From Pseudomonas sp. MAG733B (GTDB lineage Bacteria; Pseudomonadota; Gammaproteobacteria; Pseudomonadales; Pseudomonadaceae), in assembly GCF_036884845.1 (NCBI RefSeq), contig NZ_CP145732.1:4836001-4900000 (forward strand): a stretch of DNA of 64,000 nt, given 5' to 3'. Positions 57,673 through 64,000 of this stretch are shown piece after piece. The translations under genes were made by a program, and so were the position numbers. Within the stretch, counting starts at the first letter, position 1, and every line of letters starts with the position of its first letter. The notes below the pieces were generated by a model. The model saw only the letters and a program-made list of their open reading frames with translations. It ran no database searches and was not told where the DNA came from.

Positions 57673-58443
57673 TCATTCCCCTCCCTTGTCACTGGCTTTC
57701 TTCAAAGGAATGGACACATCACCTTTGCCCGGTTTGAAGGTGAAGATCGAGTCCTTGATGTCCGGCTTGAGGTTCCAGCGATAGACCGCGCTGTACTCCG
57801 GAAAACTCGCCTCATCGGTGGTGGTAATCACCAGTTTGCACGGCAATGGTTTTTCGGCGCGGGTGATCCATAGCTGCCAGTCGATCCCCTGCTGCCGGAA
57901 CGCCAGGTGATCGCAGAGCTTGCCGTTGATCGTCGATGGGCCGACGTACAGCGCTTCCTTCAGGGCATCGATCTGCGACTGATCGCTGCCAAACAGAAAC
58001 AAGTCTTCCATCGGGACCTGAACGCCGTAATAGTCTTCGAGCCGGTGCAAGGTTTCAGACACTTTCGGCGGCGCATCGACCGTGGTGTAGTACTTGAGGA
58101 ACGGCGAATACTGGGTCAGTTTCTTGCCGTTGTAGAAGAACTCCCGGGTCCTGACATCGCCCTCGGTCTTGGCATACAGCCGATCATGGCCGACCACTTT
58201 CAGCGTCGTCACGGCCTCGGTTTTGATCTTTTGCCCGGACTCGAGCACCGAGTCCCTGGTGATTTCGGCGTCGACCTGAAACCTTTTCAGGCTGCGCAGG
58301 TAATTGCCCATGTCAATCACCTTGTCGACCACCTGCGGGTTAATCAAAGGCGTGTTGTCGGCAGCTGGCGGGTCCTCGGCGTGAGCGACGGGAATCACGG
58401 CCAAGGTGAACAACAGGCCGAAAATACTCATATCGACTTTCAT
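57673..58443 (-). CDS. DUF2092-like periplasmic protein
   Basis: 256 residues: signal peptide (MSIFGLLFTLAVIPVAHA) then a beta-rich domain resembling the LolA-like DUF2092 family: MGNYLRSLKRFQVDAEITRD, YNGKKLTQYSPFLKYYTTVD, VGPSTINGKLCDHLAFRQQG, DWQLWITRAEKPLPCKLVIT. The two Cys in LCDHL and PLPCKL probably pair. The LolA-like fold suggests lipid or hydrophobic-ligand binding. GGAG is 8 nt before ATG 58443. It is the first gene of a coupled pair with the Asn-rich protein. Confidence 0.8.
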   Translation of the reverse strand: MKVDMSIFGLLFTLAVIPVAHAEDPPAADNTPLINPQVVDKVIDMGNYLRSLKRFQVDAEITRDSVLESGQKIKTEAVTTLKVVGHDRLYAKTEGDVRTREFFYNGKKLTQYSPFLKYYTTVDAPPKVSETLHRLEDYYGVQVPMEDLFLFGSDQSQIDALKEALYVGPSTINGKLCDHLAFRQQGIDWQLWITRAEKPLPCKLVITTTDEASFPEYSAVYRWNLKPDIKDSIFTFKPGKGDVSIPLKKASDKGGE

Positions 58444-58515
58444 GGATCCCGCTCCTGGCCTGCGCACGTTCCTGGACTGAATTTTCAGCCTAGACCCCAC
58501 TTGCCCTGACCGCCA

Positions 58516-58974
58516 TCAGCCCTGTTTCAGATCCAGACAATAGGTGTAGTAACCCGGATCGCGCACGTAACCCAGCGACTCGTACAGGTGCTGCGCGCTG
58601 ACGTTGTCGGTGGCGGTTTCCAGGGTCATGCCCTTGGCGCCGGCCAATCGGGCAAAGTCGCGGGCGGTGTTCATCAGCAGCGTGCCGACGCCTTTGCCAC
58701 GGGCGGCGGGCGTGGTGAACAGATCGCCAAGCAGCCAGGTGCGATGCGCATCGATGGAGGAAAAAGTCGGGAACATCTGCACGAAACCCAAGGCTTCACC
58801 GTCGGCGTCCTCGGCATAGAAGATCACCGATTCGTCGCGGGCGATGCGTTCGGCGATGAACGCGCGCGATTGCGGCAGGTTTGAAGGTTGGAGGTAGAAA
58901 CCCCGGTAGGCGTCGAACAACGGGGCGATTTTGTCGATGTGGGATGCGTCTGCGCGCAAGGCCTGAATAGCCAT
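58516..58974 (-). CDS. GNAT-family N-acetyltransferase
   Basis: 152 residues with one GNAT domain: LGDLFTTPAARGKGVGTLLM around residues 80-99 contains the acetyl-CoA loop (R-G-K-G-V-G), preceded by ALGFVQMFPTFSS and followed by GMTLETATDNVSAQHLYESL GYV. ATG 58974 has GGAG 7 nt upstream; the frame reaches 59022. Substrate unknown. It is upstream of the DUF2092-like gene on the same strand with a 72-bp gap. Confidence 0.9.
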   Translation of the reverse strand: MAIQALRADASHIDKIAPLFDAYRGFYLQPSNLPQSRAFIAERIARDESVIFYAEDADGEALGFVQMFPTFSSIDAHRTWLLGDLFTTPAARGKGVGTLLMNTARDFARLAGAKGMTLETATDNVSAQHLYESLGYVRDPGYYTYCLDLKQG

Positions 58975-59065
58975 GAGGATGCTCCATTGCGGTCTCAAGG
59001 AATTACAGACTAGCAATGGCAACGGAACAGAGACGCACTATTTTCCTGAAAGCACCGCGACCCAC

Positions 59066-59155
59066 TGTGGGAGCGGGCTTGCTCGCGAAGAGGCCGTGTC
59101 AGTCGACATAAATGTTGAATGACACACCGCTTTCGCGAGCAAGCCCGCTCCCACA
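59066..59155. repeat. REP inverted pair
   Basis: TGTGGGAGCGGGCTTGCTCG and its complement ending CGCTCCCACA at 59155, with TCAGTCGACATAAATGTTGA in the middle. It lies between the GNAT start and the GMC dehydrogenase stop. Confidence 0.85.
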
Positions 59156-59186
59156 TTAGGCTCCCACATTGGATTGCGGATTGTGG

Positions 59187-60905
59187 TCAGACCCGCACGT
59201 TACGTCCCGGCAATCCATTGCGCTGACTGTTCTCCCAGTTCTCCACCAACCCCACCGGTACATCCGATGCCGGCAGCATCTTCACGCCACGCACCAGATC
59301 CGAGGCACGTTCGGCGAGCATGATGGTCGGCGCATTGAGGTTGCCGTTCGGTTCAGTCGGGAACACCGACGAATCGATCACCCGCAACCCGGCAATGCCA
59401 TGCACCCGCAACTCGGAATCCACCACCGCCATGTCGTCCTCGCCCATGCGGCACGAACCGCAAGGGTGGTAAGTGCTTTCGAGGTTTTCACGCACGAACG
59501 CATCGAGGTCTTCATCACTGGTCACCAGCCCGCCGGGAGCGATTTCGCCGTCACGGAAACGGTCCATGGCTTTCTGACCGATGATCTCGCGGGTCAGGCG
59601 GATGCAGCGGCGGAAGCCTTCGCGGTCCTCTTCGCGTTGCAGATAGTTGAAGCGGATTTCCGGATGTTCATACGGATCGGCCGAACGCACCCGCACATAG
59701 CCACGGCTCTTCGGTTTGTTGGGACCTGTGAGCACCATGAAACCGTGGCCCTTGATCGGCTTGTTGCCGTCGTAGCGCATCGCCGCCGGCAGGAAGTGGA
59801 ACTGGATGTCCGGCCAGCGCAGGCCCTTCTCCGAGCGAATAAAACCACCGGCCTCGAAGTGGTTGGTCGCGCCAAGGCCATCCTTGAACAGCAGCCAGCG
59901 CAAACCGATCATCAACTTGCTCAGCGGGTCCATCTTGCTGTTGAGCGTCACCGGTTCCTTGCAGCCGAACTGGATGTACACCTCGGCGTGGTCCTGCAGG
60001 TTCTCCCCTACTCCCGGCAGATCATGGCGCACGCCGATCCCGGCTTTGCGCAGGACTTCGGCCGGGCCGATGCCGGAGCGTTGCAACAGGTGCGGCGAAC
60101 CGATCGGCCCGGACGAAATCAGCACTTCGCGGTTGCAATACACCTGATGGGTCTGGCCGTCGTGGTCGTACATGACCCCCACCGCACGCTTGCCTTCGAG
60201 GATGATCTGCCGAGTCATGGCGTGGGTGATCACGGTCAGGTTCGGGCGGCCCATCGCCGGGCGCAGATACGCATTGGCGGTGGAGCAACGCACGCCGTTT
60301 TTCACGGTCATGTGCATCGCGCCGAAACCTTCCTGCATGTAGCCGTTGCAGTCTTCGGTCTTGATGTAGCCCGCCTCGGCACCGGCTTCAACCCAGGCCC
60401 CGTATAGCGGGTTTTTCATGTGGTTGCCGTTGGTGGTGTGCAGTGGCCCGGTTTGCCCGCGATAGCTGTCGCCACCCGACTCATAGCTTTCGGCACGCTT
60501 GAAATACGGCAGGCAATTCTTGTAGCCCCAGCCCTGGGCGCCGAGGGATTCCCATTCGTCGAAATCCAGCGCGTGACCACGGATGTAGACCAGACCGTTG
60601 ATCGACGACGAACCGCCCAGCACTTTGCCCCGAGGGCAGTGAATGCGTCGGCCGTTGAGGTAAGTCTCAGGCTCGGTCTCATAGCGCCAGTTGTATTTCT
60701 TGGTGTTCATCGGGATCGAGAAGGCACTGGGCATCTGGATCACTACGCTCTTGTCGCTGCCGCCGAATTCCAGCACCAGCACCGAGGTGGCGGGATCTTC
60801 GCTCAGGCGGTTGGCCAACACACAACCCGCCGAGCCTGCGCCAATGATGATGTAGTCGTATTTTTGCGTGGTCATGCTTTGCGTGGTCATTCTCTGCGTG
60901 GTCAT
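59187..60905 (-). CDS. GMC-family dehydrogenase (choline dehydrogenase-like)
   Basis: 572 residues: FAD motif [20 protein letters not shown] (about 16-35), GMC signature 1 [20 protein letters not shown], signature 2 [18 protein letters not shown] and the active site [20 protein letters not shown] with [19 protein letters not shown]. This matches BetA-type alcohol dehydrogenases, but the true substrate could be another amino-alcohol. The N-terminus has three near-identical MTTQ(R/S/K) units from a 15-bp repeat; only the first ATG (60905) has GGGAG at the right distance. The NCS1 permease stop is 2 bp upstream, so the pair is one operon, with the aldehyde dehydrogenase before it. Confidence 0.9.
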   Translation of the reverse strand: MTTQRMTTQSMTTQKYDYIIIGAGSAGCVLANRLSEDPATSVLVLEFGGSDKSVVIQMPSAFSIPMNTKKYNWRYETEPETYLNGRRIHCPRGKVLGGSSSINGLVYIRGHALDFDEWESLGAQGWGYKNCLPYFKRAESYESGGDSYRGQTGPLHTTNGNHMKNPLYGAWVEAGAEAGYIKTEDCNGYMQEGFGAMHMTVKNGVRCSTANAYLRPAMGRPNLTVITHAMTRQIILEGKRAVGVMYDHDGQTHQVYCNREVLISSGPIGSPHLLQRSGIGPAEVLRKAGIGVRHDLPGVGENLQDHAEVYIQFGCKEPVTLNSKMDPLSKLMIGLRWLLFKDGLGATNHFEAGGFIRSEKGLRWPDIQFHFLPAAMRYDGNKPIKGHGFMVLTGPNKPKSRGYVRVRSADPYEHPEIRFNYLQREEDREGFRRCIRLTREIIGQKAMDRFRDGEIAPGGLVTSDEDLDAFVRENLESTYHPCGSCRMGEDDMAVVDSELRVHGIAGLRVIDSSVFPTEPNGNLNAPTIMLAERASDLVRGVKMLPASDVPVGLVENWENSQRNGLPGRNVRV

Positions 60906-60907
60906 AG

Positions 60908-62482
60908 TTATCTCCCGACCGTCGATTCAGTGAATACCGGCAATGGCTGCTGTTTGTGGGTCAGCGTGTCGCCGGTGGTGTATTGCGGGGAGGTCTTTTC
61001 GATCTGCTGGATCACGACTTCTTCGCGTTTCAAGTCGATCGAGCGGCTCAGCCAGTAGTACGCCAGCCCCGAGACGATCAACCCGACCAGCCAGGCGATG
61101 TCGATGCTGCCGAGCGCCTTGGCCAGCGGGCCGACGTACACCTCGCGCTGTTCGACGCCGTCGTAGATGTAGAAGAACGGGATCATCGAAATGAAGCCGA
61201 TGGCGTAGGCGGCGATACCGCGCAGGCCCCAGCTGCCGTAGATGTTGCCGTGGGGCATGAAGAAGTGCGGGATGGCGTAGCGGCCCTTGCGCACGAAGAA
61301 GTAGTCGGTGAGGTTGACCGAGGTCCAGGGCACCAGGAAATACAGCATCACCACCAGGTAGATCCCCAGCACCGACAGGCCTTTGCCGGAACTCTGGATG
61401 CTCAGCGCCACGCCCAGTTGCAGCAGGATCACGAACGCGATGGCCAGGATGCGCGCCTTGCGGGTGGGTTCGATGTGTTTGATCGAGTCGACGCAGGTCA
61501 GCGTGGTCAGCTTGGCGCTGTAGATGTTCATCGCGATCACCGGCAGGAACGCCAGAATGGTGACCACCACCACCGCCGTGCCCATCAGCGGCGATACGGT
61601 GTTGCCGACTTGCCCGAGCGCCACCAGCACGTCAGTGGAGTGCAGGTGATCGGCCAGCCAGCCACCGACGGAAATCATCCACGCGCCGGACAACGACGCC
61701 CCGAGAAACACCACCGCAATCAACTTGCCGCTGGAGGTGTTCTTCGGCAGGTAGCGCGAATAATCCGAAACGTACGGGGCGTAGGCGATGTTGTAACTCG
61801 CCGCGGCCGCGAACTGCGCGATGAAACCGGTCCAGTTGAAGCCCAGCGGTTCGCGGGCCACTTCACCTTCGGCGAGCGCCGGCAACACGGCATCCGGCAC
61901 CCAGCCCATCACCACCGCCAGGGTCACCAAACCGTACAGCGGCAGCGACAAGTACAACGCCCATTTGAAGCTGCGGTGCATCCAGTCATGACCGAGGATC
62001 GCCAGCACCGCCGCCGGAATGGTCACCGCCACCGCGATCACGGCGGGATTGAATCCGAACAGCGTGTGCAGACCTTGCATCATCAACACCAGATTGACGA
62101 TGTTGAACCCGGCGAACACGAACAGCGTCGCCAGTAGCACCAGGATCACGCCGCGATAACCGAACTGCGCCCGCGACTGGATCATCTGCGGCAGGCCAAG
62201 GTGTGGACCTTGCGAACCATGGAAGGCCATGAACAGCGTGCCGAACATGATGCCCAGCGTGCCGGCCAGCGTGGTCCACAGCGCGGTGAGGCCGACGCTT
62301 GGGCCGACGAAACCGATGGTCATGGTGAAGAAGGTGAAGTTGCCGAGGAACCAGAACGGGCCCTGGCTCGACAGTTTGTCGGTGCGCTCGTTCTCAGGGA
62401 TGAAGTCAATGGAATGCCCCTCGACGACGGACTTGTCGTCGAGGGCGGACACGCTCGTGGCTGACTTGGCGTTAGTGTTCAT
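60908..62482 (-). CDS. NCS1-family purine/cytosine-type permease
   Basis: 524 residues with about twelve transmembrane helices. [40 protein letters not shown] and [20 protein letters not shown] carry the NCS1 signature ([18 protein letters not shown]), and [20 protein letters not shown] the conserved D.SRY. Known substrates are cytosine, hydantoins, allantoin or thiamine; here the neighbours suggest an amino-alcohol or related nitrogen compound. The start at 62482 has only a weak AAGAG. It is 2 bp from the GMC gene downstream. Confidence 0.88.
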   Translation of the reverse strand: MNTNAKSATSVSALDDKSVVEGHSIDFIPENERTDKLSSQGPFWFLGNFTFFTMTIGFVGPSVGLTALWTTLAGTLGIMFGTLFMAFHGSQGPHLGLPQMIQSRAQFGYRGVILVLLATLFVFAGFNIVNLVLMMQGLHTLFGFNPAVIAVAVTIPAAVLAILGHDWMHRSFKWALYLSLPLYGLVTLAVVMGWVPDAVLPALAEGEVAREPLGFNWTGFIAQFAAAASYNIAYAPYVSDYSRYLPKNTSSGKLIAVVFLGASLSGAWMISVGGWLADHLHSTDVLVALGQVGNTVSPLMGTAVVVVTILAFLPVIAMNIYSAKLTTLTCVDSIKHIEPTRKARILAIAFVILLQLGVALSIQSSGKGLSVLGIYLVVMLYFLVPWTSVNLTDYFFVRKGRYAIPHFFMPHGNIYGSWGLRGIAAYAIGFISMIPFFYIYDGVEQREVYVGPLAKALGSIDIAWLVGLIVSGLAYYWLSRSIDLKREEVVIQQIEKTSPQYTTGDTLTHKQQPLPVFTESTVGR

Positions 62483-62546
62483 GATGGACTCTTATTGTTG
62501 GAAGATCATGACGAGATAACCGCGTTTTTTCGGGTGAACGACTCCC

Positions 62547-62640
62547 CTGTGGCGAGGGAGCTTGCTCCCGCTGGACTGCGTAGCAGGCCCATTTTCAGGG
62601 CCGCTTCGCGCCCCAGCGGGAACAAGCTCCCTCGCCACAG
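62547..62640. repeat. REP-like inverted repeat
   Basis: CTGTGGCGAGGGAGCTTGCT and its complement ending CCCTCGCCACAG at 62640, with a secondary hairpin (GGCCC...GGGCC) in the middle. A different REP class (GGCGAGGGAGC) from the others. It splits the aldehyde dehydrogenase from the permease gene. Confidence 0.8.
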
Positions 62641-62701
62641 GTTTAGTGTTGCCCGTGCCTACCTGGCGTTGTTGCAGATGCCTTTTGACCGTGGGGGCGC
62701 A

Positions 62702-64000
62702 TCAGCTTGGCAGCGTGATCCACACAGCCTTGGTTTCGAGCAGGTAGTCGAGCTGCTCGGCGCCCAGGTCCTTGCCGAACCCGGACTGCTTGTAGCCACC
62801 GAACGGCATCGAAGGGTCGAGGGTGCCGTGGGCGTTGACGTAGACCGAACCGGCCTTCAAGCGTGGAATCAGGCTGTGCACCTTGCCGAGGTCATTGGAA
62901 TACAGTGCGGCAGCCAGGCCATACGGCGAGTCATTGGCCAAGGCCAGCGCCTCTTCCTCATCGTCGAACGGTGCGGTGACCAGCACCGGGCCGAAGATCT
63001 CTTCCTGGACGATGCGCATGTCGTTGCGGCAGTTGGCGAAGATGGTCGGCTCGACGAAGAAGCCAGGGCCATCGACCGGTTGGCCGCCGTAGACCAGTTC
63101 GGCGCCTTCGGCCTTGCCGGTTTCGATGTACTCGGTCACGCGCTGCTTTTGCAGGGCCGAAACCAGTGGGCCGATGAAGCAGTCTGGGTCCAGGCCCGGA
63201 GCCATTTTCAGGGTGCGCGTGTAGGCGATCAGCTCACGCAGGAATTCGTCGTAGACACTGCTATGAATATAGGCCCGTGTACCCGCATCGCATACCTGCC
63301 CGGAGTTGAAAAACACACCGTTGGCGACTGCCTGGGCGGCGGCCGGGATGTCGGCGTCGGCACAGACGATAACCGGTGATTTACCACCGAGTTCAAGGGT
63401 CAGGCGCTTCATGTCATCCAGTGCTGCGCGGCCGACCGTCTGGCCGACCGGGGTCGAACCGGTGAAGGTCAGTTTATCGATGCCGGGATGGGTGGCCATG
63501 GCCGCACCGACCACGCTGCCGCGCCCGGTGACGATGTTGATCACGCCGTCGGGGATGCCCGCTTCCTGCACCAGTTCCGCGAAGCGCAAGGCCGACAACG
63601 ACGTTAGTTCAGCGGGTTTGACCACCACGGTGCAACCGGTCGCCAGCGCCGCACCGAGCTTCCACGCCATGGTTTGCAGCGGGAAATTCCACGGCACGAT
63701 GGCGCCCACCACACCGACCGCTTCCTTGCGGGTATAGGCCAGGTAATTGCCCGGCAGCGAAGGTTCGACGGTGCGGCCGTGCAGTTTGGTGGCCCAACCG
63801 GCGAAGTAACGCAGGGTATCGATGGTGCCCTGGATGTCGACGTCCTTGGCGAAGGCCACGGATTTGCCCATGTCGATGGATTCGATCTCTGCCAGTTCAG
63901 CGGCGTTCTGCTCGATCAGGTCGGCCAGGCGCTGCATCATGCGCTCGCGTTCTGCCGGTTTGGCCTGACGCCAGGCGCCGCCGTCGAACTGCGCGCGGGC
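62702..64000 (-). CDS. NAD(P)-dependent aldehyde dehydrogenase, N-terminus outside window
   Basis: 432 codons are present and the frame is still open at the window edge (ARAQFDGGAWRQAKPAERER before the first Met at 63940), so about 60 N-terminal residues are missing. Cofactor and active site: AIVPWNFPLQTMAWKLGAAL, catalytic Glu in LTLELGGKSPVIV, catalytic Cys in FFNSGQVCDAGTRAYIHSSV and the C-terminal PFGGYKQSGFGKDLG. It oxidises an aldehyde to the acid and would take the product of the GMC dehydrogenase, as in choline to betaine. The exact substrate is not fixed. Confidence 0.92.
   Translation of the reverse strand, partial: ARAQFDGGAWRQAKPAERERMMQRLADLIEQNAAELAEIESIDMGKSVAFAKDVDIQGTIDTLRYFAGWATKLHGRTVEPSLPGNYLAYTRKEAVGVVGAIVPWNFPLQTMAWKLGAALATGCTVVVKPAELTSLSALRFAELVQEAGIPDGVINIVTGRGSVVGAAMATHPGIDKLTFTGSTPVGQTVGRAALDDMKRLTLELGGKSPVIVCADADIPAAAQAVANGVFFNSGQVCDAGTRAYIHSSVYDEFLRELIAYTRTLKMAPGLDPDCFIGPLVSALQKQRVTEYIETGKAEGAELVYGGQPVDGPGFFVEPTIFANCRNDMRIVQEEIFGPVLVTAPFDDEEEALALANDSPYGLAAALYSNDLGKVHSLIPRLKAGSVYVNAHGTLDPSMPFGGYKQSGFGKDLGAEQLDYLLETKAVWITLPS

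Noticed and set aside
59169..60407. 412-codon plus-strand frame opposite the GMC dehydrogenase
   Set aside because: Its product is His/Arg/Val rich and matches no family; the minus-strand frame has full GMC motifs. Shadow of GC-rich coding.
60956..62137. 393-codon plus-strand frame opposite the NCS1 permease
   Set aside because: Composition (His, Arg, Gln, Asp) is typical antisense of a membrane protein; the minus strand carries the NCS1 signature.

Overview
The window reads as chromosome of a fluorescent-group Pseudomonas. The coding style is GC-rich, genes are densely packed on both strands, and Pseudomonas-type REP palindromes (GGGAGCGAGCTTGCTCGCGA and relatives) sit between genes. The gene families are also typical: GlxA-type regulators, YceI, a phu/hmu heme locus and NCS1-GMC-ALDH catabolic genes. 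I see no rRNA, tRNA, insertion sequence, prophage or CRISPR array. Two genes are cut by the window edges: a DUF2235 hydrolase on the left and an aldehyde dehydrogenase on the right.

Layout. 1-13440 holds accessory housekeeping genes: YceI, phosphoribosyltransferase, alpha/beta hydrolase, MATE pump, and an ArsR-controlled quinone reductase/monooxygenase operon between two near-identical inverted repeats. It also holds a phosphoesterase, a cupin, the first 13-residue-repeat exported protein, and an AT-rich ankyrin gene. 13451-23200 is a signalling block: GAF-GGDEF-EAL protein, FixJ-like regulator, a 1698-residue Ser/Thr kinase-AAA-GAF-histidine kinase hybrid, and a receiver-only protein. 23298-34159 is mixed metabolism, with repeat proteins 2 and 3, a periplasmic chorismate mutase and a RelB/YafQ-type toxin-antitoxin pair. 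35422-46843 is a second signalling and respiration/stress block: two paralogous membrane PAS histidine kinases, a FixJ-like regulator, two more receiver-only proteins, an NDH-2-like dehydrogenase, a DJ-1 protein, a cNMP-gated MscS channel, a Dps-like protein without its ferroxidase residues, and catalase. 46898-51596 has an HxlR/SDR pair with three operator-like repeats and a decayed heme-uptake locus (hmuS and hmuT remnants, intact hmuUV, ChaN-like lipoprotein). 51675-64000 has a cytochrome c, the fourth and most divergent repeat protein, SDR/LysR and hydrolase/AraC/NIPSNAP genes, and an NCS1 permease-GMC dehydrogenase-aldehyde dehydrogenase group.

Two things stand out as possibly undescribed systems. 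First, four exported proteins, at 10154, 28288, 31516 and 52377, are built almost entirely of a 13-residue repeat with the core (V/L)A(E/A)(G/D)G(S/A)DR(L/I). Three of them share a signal peptide, an upstream block and a terminator, but carry 6, 8 and 10 repeat units. Second, the receiver-only genes share a promoter architecture: a TATACCCANGTATACT-like palindrome exactly 19 bp before CGTATCTTG, in all three copies. The same palindrome core (ATACCYAGGTAT) recurs upstream of the FixJ-like regulator, the NDH-2-like gene, the Dps-like gene and, on the minus strand, the cytochrome c gene. This suggests one regulon joining these FixL/FixJ-like systems to respiratory and stress genes. All functional statements are from reading the sequence; no database search was run.
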